A stretch of DNA of 42,606 nucleotides from Bacillus sp. FJAT-27251. GTDB lineage: Bacteria > Bacillota > Bacilli > Bacillales > Cytobacillaceae. Each line of letters begins with the position of its first letter. Within the stretch, counting starts at the first letter, position 1. Under the pieces are notes generated by a model. That model saw only the letters and a list, made by a program, of their open reading frames with translations. It did no database searches and was not told the origin of the DNA. This document shows, in pieces, positions 1 through 8,056 of the stretch. The translations under genes and the position numbers were made by a program. The stretch covers positions 2,720,392 to 2,762,997 of the forward strand of contig NZ_LIGG01000001.1 in NCBI RefSeq assembly GCF_001273925.1. Direction: 5' to 3'.

Positions 1-63
1 ATCAAAAGAGAATATCGGAATTTTCCTCCAGCCTATATATTGAATTGCGGCAACCAGGGATGA

Positions 64-765
64 ATGGATGTGAAAAGTTTGAATGGGAAAATATTAATTG
101 TGGACGATGATAAAGAGATACGACACCTTATTTCCGTGTACCTGGAGAATGAGGGGCTCGAAACAACGCAGGCGGAAACGGCTTATGAAGCACTTCGTTT
201 ATTAGAGAAGCAAGAGTTCGATCTGATTATTTTAGACATCATGATGCCTGAAATGGATGGAATGGAAGCATGTATGAAAATCAGGGAAGAACGCCATATG
301 CCCATTATCATGCTTTCCGCAAAATCGGAGGATATGGATAAGATACAAGGGCTGACTTCTGGTGCAGACGATTATCTGACAAAGCCGTTCAATCCTCTAG
401 AGCTCATTGCCAGAGTGAAATCCCATTTAAGAAGATATAAGAAATACAACCTCCAATCAGAAGGCGAAAAGAATGTTCTTATAATAGGAGATTTAAGGAT
501 TGATACAGATACAAGGCTTGTTTATGTCGGAGAGAGGGAAGTCAGGCTGACCCCAAAGGAATTTGACATCCTCGAACTGCTGGCAAGGAACAAAGGGATT
601 GTCATGAGTGTGAGCAAGATTTATGAATCGGTTTGGAAGGAAGATTTTTTTAAGTCCGATAACACCGTAATGGTCCATATTACGAAAATCAGGGAGAAGA
701 TTGAAGAAGAACCTAAAAAGCCGATTTATATTAAAACCATTTGGGGAGTAGGCTACAAGATATGA
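64..765 (+). CDS. OmpR/PhoB-family response regulator
   Basis: DNA-binding response regulator of a two-component system, 233 aa. The receiver domain (about residues 8-125) has the acidic pair in ILIVDDD, the phospho-acceptor D58 in LIILDIMMPEMDG and the conserved lysine K107 in LTKPF. The winged-helix output domain (about 135-233) shows the usual RLTPKEFDILELL and IWGVGYKI motifs. The ATG at 64 sits just after an AGGGA sequence. The stop codon overlaps the start of the histidine kinase (ATGA at 762-765), so the two are translationally coupled and surely cognate. The stimulus is not evident from the sequence. The downstream TVP38-like gene could be a target but is separated by a terminator. 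Confidence 0.95.
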   Translation: MDVKSLNGKILIVDDDKEIRHLISVYLENEGLETTQAETAYEALRLLEKQEFDLIILDIMMPEMDGMEACMKIREERHMPIIMLSAKSEDMDKIQGLTSGADDYLTKPFNPLELIARVKSHLRRYKKYNLQSEGEKNVLIIGDLRIDTDTRLVYVGEREVRLTPKEFDILELLARNKGIVMSVSKIYESVWKEDFFKSDNTVMVHITKIREKIEEEPKKPIYIKTIWGVGYKI

Positions 766-1817
766 GGATGAGAAATAGGCTGGTTTTTAAGCTTCTAGGA
801 AGCATTGCCATCAGTTTCGGTGTTTCCTTCCTAGTTTTGGCTGTGCTTTCCCAAACCTTTTTCAGGCTTTTTCAAGCAGATCAACTGACCGATTACGGTT
901 TGACAATCTATAACACCCTTATGTTGATCATCATTCTTGTTTTTATTGCCGTTTTTCTTGCTCTCGTACGCGGCAGAATGATTTATTTAAAAGAGATAAG
1001 TGAGCGTGTCCACGAGATAGCAGGAGGGAACCTGGGATTGACCATAGATGTCAATGGCGAAGATGAATTGGCCCAGCTTGCCCGGAATATCAATTTCATG
1101 TCTAAAGAGCTTGAAGGTAAGTTCGAGTATGAGAGAAATTTGGAACGTTCTAAAAATGAGCTTATTACAAATGTATCCCATGATCTAAGGACCCCTTTAA
1201 CTTCCATTATCGGATATCTGGATTTAATACGGAAAGGTCAGTATCGAAGTCAATTGGAGTTAAATGAGTATGTGGAAATGACCTATGCCAAGTCCCAGAG
1301 ATTGAATTCATTGATTGATGAGTTGTTTGAATACACCAGATTATCAAGTCCTGATGTAAAGTTGAATTTAGAAGAGGTTGATCTATCCGCTTTATTGGAG
1401 CAAATGCTCGGCGAATACATTCCCATTTTCGACAGTCAGCAAATGACTATCGAAAAATCGATAATCGCTGAGCCTGTTATTCTGTTAATGGACGTAGAAA
1501 AAATGGTCCGTGTGTATGAAAATATTTTGATTAACGCGAAGAAATACAGTGAAAAGCCCTCCGTACTAAAGGCTGCCTTTGAGGTCCATGGCTCATCAGC
1601 TGTTTTGAGATTGTCCAATAAGACGGAGAAGCCTATTAAACAAGAGGTGAATCAGTTATTCGAACGCTTTGTAATCGGGGAAACATCCCGGAGTGACATC
1701 CAGGGGACCGGTCTGGGACTTGCCATATCGAAAAGAATTGTAGAACTGCATGGGGGACACATCACAGCGGAATATTCCGAAGGATGGCTCACCATTATAA
1801 TTGAACATCGGATCTAA
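762..1817 (+). CDS. Membrane sensor histidine kinase
   Basis: Sensor kinase partner of the upstream regulator, 351 aa from the ATG at 762. The frame is open further back to a TTG at 741, but the ATGA overlap with the regulator stop favours 762; an ATG at 768 is also possible. Two membrane segments (about residues 10-32 and 48-70) enclose only a very short extracytoplasmic loop of some 15-20 residues. This suggests an intramembrane-sensing kinase or one that senses through a partner. A HAMP linker (about 70-120) is followed by the dimerisation helix with phospho-acceptor H140 in NVSHDLRTPL and a C-terminal ATPase domain with the G box GTGLGLAISKRIVELHGG. A good terminator follows at 1824. Confidence 0.94.
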   Translation: MRMRNRLVFKLLGSIAISFGVSFLVLAVLSQTFFRLFQADQLTDYGLTIYNTLMLIIILVFIAVFLALVRGRMIYLKEISERVHEIAGGNLGLTIDVNGEDELAQLARNINFMSKELEGKFEYERNLERSKNELITNVSHDLRTPLTSIIGYLDLIRKGQYRSQLELNEYVEMTYAKSQRLNSLIDELFEYTRLSSPDVKLNLEEVDLSALLEQMLGEYIPIFDSQQMTIEKSIIAEPVILLMDVEKMVRVYENILINAKKYSEKPSVLKAAFEVHGSSAVLRLSNKTEKPIKQEVNQLFERFVIGETSRSDIQGTGLGLAISKRIVELHGGHITAEYSEGWLTIIIEHRI

Positions 1818-1823
1818 CACATT

Positions 1824-1854
1824 GCTTATGAACAACAGTTTCATAAGCTTTTTT
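1824..1854 (+). terminator. Rho-independent terminator after the kinase gene
   Basis: A perfect 9-bp stem GCTTATGAA / TTCATAAGC with a short loop is followed directly by six T residues. It begins 6 bases after the kinase stop codon, so the two-component pair forms its own transcription unit. Confidence 0.85.
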
Positions 1855-1952
1855 AATTTGTAAAACTTAAGAATCGTTAAGAAAATCCCGGATTTATTTT
1901 TAAGGATTATCTTTCATAATGTGCCTAACAGGAATAAAAGGAGTGGAACATT

Positions 1953-2564
1953 ATGAATATAAAGGCTGCGGAGTTATTTTCCGATAAAATAAAAGCATTA
2001 TTCAATCTGTTAAGGACTGTATGTATTTATTGCTTTTTCTTAATCCTGGCCGTGCTTCTTATCTATTGGATTAGCCGGTTAACAGCGATAACGGATGCTA
2101 AAGGAATAGAATCCATCCTTAGGGAACATATGTCACTGGCTAAGCTCATCTATTTTTTCATTTGCTTTGCCCAGCCCATTGTCCTGCCTCTGCCCGAGAT
2201 GATGACCGTAGTCGCTGGAAGTGCCGTTTTAGGGCCATTTTCTGCTTTTGTTTTAGGGTATTCAGGAACTGTAATGGGAATTCTGACGATGTTTGTTTTA
2301 TCTAGAGTGGGCGGTATGAAACTCGTAAGGAGACTCGTTAAGGAAAAACAAATAGAACAATATCACCGGTTTGTGCAAAGAAACGAGGTATTGATCGTGG
2401 CCCTTCTTTTTATTATTCCAATTTTACCTGATGAAATCATTTGTGTAGGTGCAGGAATTAGTGGAGTGAAGGCGAGAAGGTTCATCCCAATCGCCATCCT
2501 CTCAAAGTTCGCAACCAATTTATCACTAGCTTATTCCATAAATTTGACCCAGTTTTTTTCTTGA
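1953..2564 (+). CDS. TVP38/TMEM64 (DedA-like, VTT-domain) membrane protein
   Basis: Polytopic inner-membrane protein of 203 aa. After a first membrane helix (about residues 18-42) it has the VTT/SNARE-associated core: an acidic-proline segment (PLPEMMTVVAGSAVLGP), a glycine-rich helix (GYSGTVMGILTMFVLSRVGG) and a second re-entrant region (IIPILPDEIICVGAGISG). These two half-helix motifs are typical of the DedA/TVP38 superfamily, whose better-known members act in lipid or undecaprenyl-phosphate flipping. The precise substrate here is unknown. The ATG at 1953 follows a purine-rich AAAAGGAGTGG site. The stop codon abuts a dispersed repeat and the gene converges on cdaS. Confidence 0.85.
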   Translation: MNIKAAELFSDKIKALFNLLRTVCIYCFFLILAVLLIYWISRLTAITDAKGIESILREHMSLAKLIYFFICFAQPIVLPLPEMMTVVAGSAVLGPFSAFVLGYSGTVMGILTMFVLSRVGGMKLVRRLVKEKQIEQYHRFVQRNEVLIVALLFIIPILPDEIICVGAGISGVKARRFIPIAILSKFATNLSLAYSINLTQFFS

Positions 2565-2640
2565 TGCAGAGGGACGGTTCTCCTGCTTCGGTTTAAGCCT
2601 AACCCGCGATGGATGTGAGGCAGGAGAACCGTCCCCATGT
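2563..2640 (+). repeat. Dispersed intergenic repeat, short copy A (bidirectional hairpin)
   Basis: Short member of a repeat family found at several places in this window. It begins with GATGCA, overlapping the TGA stop of the preceding gene. The ends are a perfect 16-bp inverted repeat (GGGACGGTTCTCCTGC at 2571-2586, its complement at 2620-2635) around a degenerate CCTAACCC core. It fills the whole gap between the convergent TVP38-like gene and cdaS, whose stop codon begins at 2642, and probably ends transcription from both sides. Confidence 0.8.
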
Positions 2641-2641
2641 T

Positions 2642-3265
2642 TTATAAAATGGAACTCGATGTTGTGATCGGGTAAAGTTTCCCGTCAATCGCAAAAGAGA
2701 TCCTGCCTGTTTCTTCGGAGACAACTAGTACAAGTGCATCGCTTCGCTCGGATAATCCTAAGGCGGCACGGTGGCGGGTTCCCAGCTTTTTTCCACCGGT
2801 CGGCCTTTTCGTTAACGGTAATACATTCCCAGCGGATGCAATTTCATTTTTGCGAACTAATACAGCACCATCATGAAGGGGATTCCCAGGGTAAAAAATG
2901 GATTCCAGCAGCGGGTGGGTTAAATGTGCACCGATAGGCACCCCAGGCCGGATGATGGCATCCAATGGATCTTCACGCTCAATCACAATTAAAGCGCCAT
3001 GCCGCTGATTGGAAAGGTGCTGGATGGCGGTGGATATGTCGAGGTATTTGTCCGTAAAAGGCGATAAATAACAATTGAAGTAAAAAGTCGCAGCGACCAT
3101 TTCAATTTGTTCAATTTTGCTCTTGATGTCTTCAATTCTTCCAAGCATGCAATACTTATCGTTGTCTAAAAAATGTAAGCCCTGATCAATTTCCACCATA
3201 ATATTTTGGAGACCTTCGCTTACTTGGAGTTTGAGGGGGGAAAAGTCGCAATCATTCAATCCCAT
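2642..3265 (-). CDS. cdaS: Sporulation-type diadenylate cyclase CdaS
   Basis: Makes cyclic di-AMP from two ATP. It is 207 aa from the ATG at 3265, which fits the length I recall for the short, soluble CdaS class rather than DisA or membrane CdaA. The start at 3265 has a GAGGT site 5 bases upstream; an in-frame ATG at 3289 has no clear site. An N-terminal helical segment (about 10-65), which is regulatory in CdaS proteins, precedes the DAC domain. The nucleotide-binding motifs are DGAVLVR at 132-138 and GTRHRAALG at 162-170. No membrane segment is seen, unlike CdaA. In Bacillus subtilis CdaS is expressed in the forespore and affects germination, which is family knowledge. A spore-germination operon lies 10 kb away but is not linked to it. 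Confidence 0.92.
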   Translation of the reverse strand: MGLNDCDFSPLKLQVSEGLQNIMVEIDQGLHFLDNDKYCMLGRIEDIKSKIEQIEMVAATFYFNCYLSPFTDKYLDISTAIQHLSNQRHGALIVIEREDPLDAIIRPGVPIGAHLTHPLLESIFYPGNPLHDGAVLVRKNEIASAGNVLPLTKRPTGGKKLGTRHRAALGLSERSDALVLVVSEETGRISFAIDGKLYPITTSSSIL

Positions 3266-3309
3266 GGTATACCTCATTTCTTTCGTCATAATTTAAGTCT
3301 CTTTTTTTA

Positions 3310-3381
3310 CAAAGCATGACCATTATTCTTCCTCATATTTCTAGAAAATATTTAATGAGGCAGCAGAACCGTCACCATGCT
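3310..3381 (-). repeat. Degenerate copy B of the dispersed repeat
   Basis: AAAGCATG followed by CCTCAT on the left is mirrored by ATGAGG(CAGCAGAACCGTCACC)ATGCTTT on the right, giving an imperfect stem of the same family as copy A. Its right end runs into the stop codon (3382-3384) of the minus-strand anti-sigma gene. It lies between that gene and cdaS and may separate their transcripts. Confidence 0.6.
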
Positions 3382-4293
3382 TTATTTCTCAGGTTGAATA
3401 TAGGGCACGATTGGCGCGGTGGCTCCTACTGAGGCGCCGCGGATAAAGTCTTGATTTTCCAGTGCTTTAAAATTTTGCGTTTGCCCAGTTAGCAGCACGC
3501 CTAGAATTTTTACTTCATTAAATGGTTTATTTTTGTTTTTATCCATAAACGCCTCGGTGGTTTCGTCATGGCTATTGGCATTGTATTTTTCCAGTGCTGA
3601 AACAAAGTTCTCGTAGGCCTCCTTGGGCGAATCAGCTGGATTGAACCCGTAAACAGGCATACCGGAAGGCCCATTGCTTTCATTTGTCATAGCGGATGTC
3701 ATATACACCCAGATGATATTCAAATTGTCTGGAATTTTCGCCTGGATTTCCTTGAAGGTATAGGACTGATCAAAAGAAATCGCCACTTCGGCAACATGGT
3801 CTTCCATTTGTGAAATTTCACTTAGTTCATTTTGGACACCATCATGATACTCTCGAATGGATGGATGATAAAAGGTCGCTACTTTATTTTTGGTCTGTTT
3901 ATCATACTCATAAAACTCTGTATCCGACCAATGAAACCCGGGAACCAACTCGTTGAAATCAATTTTAGTCCCAAACCAATCATACGAACTTGTCAGCGTA
4001 CTCCATCGGACCAGATAACCATTGATATTTTTGGAACGGTTCGTCACAATGCTGCCGCCAAACATCGAAGAATTGCTCGTCACTTGAGAATCGATTTGAA
4101 TATTCGGTTGAGCAATGGAGTGATACAAAAACAGCTTATCGTGAAGTCTTGCCGAACTTTTTGCAGCAAAGTAATTCCCAGTTCGATAAAGGATTGGCAA
4201 TAGAATAAGCACAACGATGATGGAAATGAGGACGGTCTTTAAAAGTTGTTTTCGTTTCGCTTTTTTTAATGCAGTTTTTAGCGAAGTGTCCAT
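3382..4293 (-). CDS. Membrane anti-sigma factor (sigma-factor regulator family)
   Basis: 303-aa single-pass membrane protein. It has a short basic cytoplasmic head (about 1-18), one membrane helix (about 19-38) and a large extracytoplasmic domain. The layout and sequence match the sigma-factor regulator N- and C-terminal domain proteins that sit beside ECF sigma factors in Bacillaceae. The start codon overlaps the stop of the ECF sigma gene by one base (TAATG), so the pair is translationally coupled. The inferred role is to hold the sigma factor at the membrane until a cell-envelope signal arrives. The fold assignment is from family resemblance, and no catalytic motif is visible. Confidence 0.8.
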   Translation of the reverse strand: MDTSLKTALKKAKRKQLLKTVLISIIVVLILLPILYRTGNYFAAKSSARLHDKLFLYHSIAQPNIQIDSQVTSNSSMFGGSIVTNRSKNINGYLVRWSTLTSSYDWFGTKIDFNELVPGFHWSDTEFYEYDKQTKNKVATFYHPSIREYHDGVQNELSEISQMEDHVAEVAISFDQSYTFKEIQAKIPDNLNIIWVYMTSAMTNESNGPSGMPVYGFNPADSPKEAYENFVSALEKYNANSHDETTEAFMDKNKNKPFNEVKILGVLLTGQTQNFKALENQDFIRGASVGATAPIVPYIQPEK

Positions 4294-4784
4294 TAACGTT
4301 TTCCTCCTATCTTTTTATTGATAAATTTACGGGCACGGTACAATTTTTGTTTAACGCTGTTTTCTTTCATATCCAAGAGGATGGCAATCTCTTCATAGGA
4401 AAAATCATAATAATACTTCAAAAAGAAAATTTCTTTGTATTCTTGTTTAATATCTTTTACTAAATAAAAAATCTCGTCTTGATTCAAAATGGCTTCAAAC
4501 TCGTCATCTGTGTGCTGGAGCTTGGCATGAATCTCCTCGGTGAGGCTGATGTTCTGAGCCTCCTTTTTTCGTTTCAAATCAATATAATCATTAAGGGCGA
4601 CCCGAAAAAACCACGGGCGGATATTGCTCTCAGTTAAGTCATCCAACAGCGTGTATACTTTGTAAAACGTATTTTGAATGATATCTTCGGCATCTTCTTT
4701 TTTAGCCCCTTTTACTTGCAATAGCCGAAACACTTCCTCCCCTAAATGGATAAGATAGGAAGTGAATGCATCCTCTTTATTCAT
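4293..4784 (-). CDS. ECF-type RNA polymerase sigma factor
   Basis: 163-aa sigma-70 family protein with only regions 2 and 4. Region 2 contains DAEDIIQNTFYKVYTLL and an RPWFFRVALNDYIDLKRKK segment. Region 4 has the helix-turn-helix YYYDFSYEEIAILLDMKEN followed by SVKQKLYRARK. The ATG at 4784 has a strong AGGAGG site 6 bases upstream on the minus strand; the open frame back to 4835 has none. It is co-transcribed and coupled with the membrane anti-sigma gene. I could not find a convincing ECF-type autoregulatory promoter with a GAAC/CGTC pair at normal spacing upstream, so how it is switched on is open. Confidence 0.92.
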   Translation of the reverse strand: MNKEDAFTSYLIHLGEEVFRLLQVKGAKKEDAEDIIQNTFYKVYTLLDDLTESNIRPWFFRVALNDYIDLKRKKEAQNISLTEEIHAKLQHTDDEFEAILNQDEIFYLVKDIKQEYKEIFFLKYYYDFSYEEIAILLDMKENSVKQKLYRARKFINKKIGGKR

Positions 4785-4928
4785 TTTTATCCTCCTATAC
4801 TTATACAACGGGTGAGCATGGTAAAATGTATACACTTCATTTAACTTTTAGAAAAAAGGATATGTCCATCCATTGTCTCATTTCAGTACTGTTGCAGCCT
4901 GATATTTGATTCCTTTCTCCTATAAAAA

Positions 4929-4986
4929 TTTACATTGATAATAACCTTTTAAAAATCCTTTACACTTTGTTAAAACAGGCTAAATA
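4929..4986 (+). promoter_or_regulatory. Possible PhoP binding region (Pho box) before the alkaline phosphatase
   Basis: TTTACA-like hexamers occur at 4929 and 4959, continued by TTAAAA at 4970 and TAAATA at 4981. The last three are spaced exactly 11 bp apart. Bacillus PhoP binds direct repeats of TT(A/C/T)ACA with about 5-bp spacers, and alkaline phosphatase genes are classic targets. The hexamers are imperfect, so this is a candidate only. Confidence 0.4.
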
Positions 4987-5043
4987 ATCCTATCCTAAGA
5001 TTAGGTTGTATTAACTTAATTGCATTATTGGAGGGGAAAAAGG

Positions 5044-6696
5044 TTGGCTAAACATGTAAAAAAGAAGGTAGCGGGGGTTACCATGGCCGCTGCCATTGCG
5101 TTTTCATCACTAGGTTATGGGAATGTGAATTTAACGGAAGCGAAAGATAAAAAGAAGGAACCGACCAATGTCATCATGATGGTAATGGATGGCACGAGTG
5201 CAGGGGCGACGACTCTGGCAAGATGGTATAAAGGTGAAAACCTTGCAATGGATGAGATCGTCATCGGAGGTGTGCGTACCCATTCTGCTGAATCGGCGAT
5301 TACGGACTCTGCACCTGCAGGAACCGCTCTTGCTACAGGAAATAAAAGCAATGACAAAGTTGTTGGACTTTTACCTAAAGTTGTACATACACCGGGCGTA
5401 GACCCAATTGATCCGGAAGATGCGCTTAATCCTGTGGCGAACGTACTAGAGGGAGCGCAGCTGAAAGGAAAGGCGACCGGAATTATTTCCACATCGGAAA
5501 TCCAGCATGCGACACCAGCAGCGTTCTCTGCCCATGCTGCCCACCGCAGCAATTACCAGGATATTGCTGAACAGCAAGTGTACCAGGGAATCGATGTGGT
5601 CCTTGGCGGCGGGAAAGAATCGCTGGCACCAGGCTCCACAAGGAACGCCCGTGTAGATGGCGAGAACCTATTGGATGTGATTGATGGAAATGGGTATGAT
5701 TTTGTTCAAACAAGGGACGAGCTGCTTAACTCATCTTCGGATAAAATTTGGGGATCGTTCGCGCCTTCCGCTCTTGCTTATGACTTTGACCGTCAAGCAA
5801 CAAACAATAATGAACCTTCCATTGCGGAAATGACGAAGAAAGCGATCAATACGCTTTCAAAAGATGAAGATGGTTTCTTCTTGTTTGTAGAAGGAAGCAA
5901 ACCAGACTGGGCCGCCCATGCCAACGATACAATCGGTATTCTTAGTGATGTACTGGCTTTTGATGACGCGGTGAAAGAAGCGCTCGACTTCGCGAAGAAA
6001 GATGGCAACACAATGGTCATTGCGGTGAGTGACCATGGAAACAGCGGAATCACAATGGGGAACCAAAACACGAACGGAAATTATCCGGAAATTCCAGTAT
6101 CCTCCTACATTGATCCGTTAAAGAAAGCAACGATGACGGTTGAAGGTGCATTGAAGCAATTGAAATCCGACCGTTCCAACATGAAGGAAGTAGCGGAACT
6201 TTATGGCTTGGATAACCTGTCAGATGCAGAAATCAATTCTTTAAAAGCATCGAAATCATTGCAATCTGATATGGTCAAAATGCTCGCTAACCGTGCGAAC
6301 ATCGGCTTCACAACTGGCGGACATACAGGCGAGGACGTCTTCCTTTATGCTTATGGCCCATCTAAGCCATATGGCTTGGTCGACAACACCGATATTGCAA
6401 AAACCATGGCTAAATTCATGGGCGTCGACCTTGCAAAAACAACAGACAATCTGTTTGTGAACGCAAAAGAAGCTTTTGAAAATAAAAGCTACAAAACACG
6501 CATCGATGTAACAGACGAGCATAACCCTGTATTTGTTGCGGAAAAAGGAAACATCAAAATCGAACTGCCAGTTAACAAAAATTATGCAAATGTAACACAA
6601 AACAAAAAGACTTTCACAAAAACACTAGATGGAGTGACCGTTTATAACGGAGAAGAGTTCTTCGTATCGAAGAATGCTTTGAATCTGTCTAAATAA
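5044..6696 (+). CDS. Secreted alkaline phosphatase
   Basis: Phosphomonoesterase of the PhoA superfamily, 550 aa from the TTG at 5044, which lies 7 bases after GGAGGGG. The start of the longer open frame (TTG at 5020) precedes that site. An N-terminal signal peptide (KKK, hydrophobic stretch 9-26) directs export. The catalytic features are D49 in MVMDGTSAG, the nucleophile S89 in TDSAPAGTALATG, the HATPAAFSAHAAHR segment, DWAAHAND, VSDHGNSG and the metal-binding TGGHTGEDV. It is longer than the roughly 460-aa B. subtilis enzymes; the extra length lies before TGGHTGEDV (about 370-425) and in a C-terminal tail of some 90 residues. It probably releases phosphate from organic esters outside the cell. 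It is monocistronic with a terminator at 6746. Confidence 0.93.
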   Translation: MAKHVKKKVAGVTMAAAIAFSSLGYGNVNLTEAKDKKKEPTNVIMMVMDGTSAGATTLARWYKGENLAMDEIVIGGVRTHSAESAITDSAPAGTALATGNKSNDKVVGLLPKVVHTPGVDPIDPEDALNPVANVLEGAQLKGKATGIISTSEIQHATPAAFSAHAAHRSNYQDIAEQQVYQGIDVVLGGGKESLAPGSTRNARVDGENLLDVIDGNGYDFVQTRDELLNSSSDKIWGSFAPSALAYDFDRQATNNNEPSIAEMTKKAINTLSKDEDGFFLFVEGSKPDWAAHANDTIGILSDVLAFDDAVKEALDFAKKDGNTMVIAVSDHGNSGITMGNQNTNGNYPEIPVSSYIDPLKKATMTVEGALKQLKSDRSNMKEVAELYGLDNLSDAEINSLKASKSLQSDMVKMLANRANIGFTTGGHTGEDVFLYAYGPSKPYGLVDNTDIAKTMAKFMGVDLAKTTDNLFVNAKEAFENKSYKTRIDVTDEHNPVFVAEKGNIKIELPVNKNYANVTQNKKTFTKTLDGVTVYNGEEFFVSKNALNLSK

Positions 6697-6745
6697 GTTG
6701 CCAATTAAGGGTTCAAGGTGCAAAAAGTGAAAAAAACAGTTTGCG

Positions 6746-6775
6746 AAAAAGCATGGTTAAGCGCCATGCTTTTTT
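6746..6775 (+). terminator. Rho-independent terminator after alkaline phosphatase
   Basis: Stem AAAAAGCATGG / CCATGCTTTTT with a 7-base loop, ending in a T run. It lies 50 bases after the phosphatase stop codon. Confidence 0.85.
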
Positions 6776-6845
6776 GCTATTGACCGTCCGGAAAATGCTG
6801 AGATGCAACGAGTCGCAGAAATGTGGGGTAAGGACAAGACTTCAT

Positions 6846-7036
6846 AGACGGAGAAATTCCGGCTAATGCCTATTGGAGAGGCTTTTGTAGGGGATATAAG
6901 CGGAAATATTCCGACTAACGTCTCAAAATAAGGCAAAATTCAAGGATTTTGATCAAATAAACGGAAAAACTTCCCTTAATTTTCGGGAAATATGGGTATT
7001 TCCCAAAATAAACGGAATTTCTCCGTTTATTTTTCA
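6846..7036. repeat. Cluster of four CGGA-type hairpin repeats
   Basis: Four copies of a short palindromic unit of the form RCGGAnAnnTTCCG followed by YTAA occur at about 6848, 6900, 6961 and 7012, spaced 50-60 bp. The last is a perfect 10-bp stem (AATAAACGGA / TCCGTTTATT). Between units three and four is a second hairpin, GGGAAATA / TATTTCCC at 6985-7004. The 470-bp gap from 6776 to 7246 holds these repeats and no convincing gene. Confidence 0.65.
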
Positions 7037-7246
7037 AATCAAAAAGAAGTTAAGATTCTGTTGTCTATGTGCATGTTATTTTTCACCTTCAATATTATTA
7101 GAGCCATGTAAAGAGAGTGAGGAAATCACCGGGATTTTTCACTCTACTTGCATGGCAATTTATTTTAAGAGAATCTGTAAATACATTATTTGGGCCACTT
7201 TTTTTATCAGTCTTTCCGTCCGGATTGCCCACGCTTCTTGCTCCTC

Positions 7247-7933
7247 TTAAAACTCCAGCAATGCCTTTTCCAATTCCAATGGTTCAATATACTCGCCATC
7301 TTTAAAGGCACGCATATTTCCTCCGGAGACCTCATCAATGAGGGCGATTTGTTTGTCTCTGCCTACACGTCCGAATTCAAACTTGATGTCGTATAGCTCG
7401 ATTTCTTTCTTGGCAAGTTCCTCTTTGACCACATTCCCAATTTGCTGCGTCAATGCTTTTAACACTTTATATTCATCCTTGGATAAAATGCCAAGCATAT
7501 CCAAGGCATCCTCACTAATAGGAGGATCCTGACGGTCATCATCCTTCAAGGTAACCTCAACGAAGGCATCGAGGTGCTGGCCTTCCTGTGCATATAACCC
7601 ATACCTGCGCAAAAAGCTGCCTACCGCTCGATACCTGCAGATGACTTCAAGACCTTTTCCGAACATTTCTGCAGGCTTGACCGTCATAGCAGCTTCTTCA
7701 ATATTGGCATCAATATAATGGGTGGGAATCCCTTTTTCTTTTAAAATCTCAAAAAAGTATTTGGTCAAACGCAACCCGGCTTGTCCTGCACCTTCCATCG
7801 TTAAACCGACACTGTTTGCTCCGGGATCAAAGACACCGTCCACACCCGTAACATCATCCTTGAATTTAAGCAGATAATTCCCATCCTCCAATTCATAAAC
7901 ATCTTTTGTCTTTCCCGTGTACGTAAGCTGCAT
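7247..7933 (-). CDS. purC: PurC-family SAICAR synthetase, divergent clade
   Basis: 228-aa protein of the phosphoribosylaminoimidazole-succinocarboxamide synthase family, which joins CAIR and aspartate with ATP in purine synthesis. The N-terminal nucleotide-binding part starts YTGKTKDVYELEDGNYLLKF; VICRYRAVGSFLRRYG and LYDIKFEFGRVG match the two PurC signatures in degenerate form. The usual DE-(I/L)-SPD(T/S)-R-W segment is replaced by IDEVSGGNMRAF. It stands alone, far from any pur operon, and is probably a second, diverged copy. A PurC activity is likely but not certain. The ATG at 7933 has AAGGAGAT upstream on the minus strand. Confidence 0.82.
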   Translation of the reverse strand: MQLTYTGKTKDVYELEDGNYLLKFKDDVTGVDGVFDPGANSVGLTMEGAGQAGLRLTKYFFEILKEKGIPTHYIDANIEEAAMTVKPAEMFGKGLEVICRYRAVGSFLRRYGLYAQEGQHLDAFVEVTLKDDDRQDPPISEDALDMLGILSKDEYKVLKALTQQIGNVVKEELAKKEIELYDIKFEFGRVGRDKQIALIDEVSGGNMRAFKDGEYIEPLELEKALLEF

Positions 7934-7992
7934 ATCAAATATCTCCTTAGTGAATAAGTATTTTGTCCAAACATTTATGAAGTACCGTAATC

Positions 7993-8021
7993 ATTATAAT
8001 ATAAAAAATTGTGTTAATTAA
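7993..8021 (-). promoter_or_regulatory. Probable sigma-A promoter for the purC-like gene
   Basis: On the minus strand, a perfect TATAAT (complement of 7993-7998) lies 17 bases from a weak TTAATT -35 (complement of 8016-8021), about 60 bases before the start codon. No PurR box pair or purine riboswitch is seen in the leader. Confidence 0.55.
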
Positions 8022-8056
8022 TAATATATTCTATGTTTGCAGATACCACCACTGAA

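Noticed and set aside
1-63. An open frame from the window edge to TGA at 61-63, which could be the end of an upstream gene overlapping the response regulator start (TGAATG).
   Set aside because: Only 20 codons are visible and no family resemblance can be judged, so it is not called.
4785-4870. An autoregulatory ECF promoter upstream of the sigma factor gene (TGAAGT and CGTT).
   Set aside because: The two elements are about 23 bases apart, too far for an ECF promoter.
7934-8050. CCAAACAT-like sequences in the leader of the purC-like gene as PurR boxes.
   Set aside because: The two half-matches are about 50 bp apart instead of about 16 and both have core mismatches.
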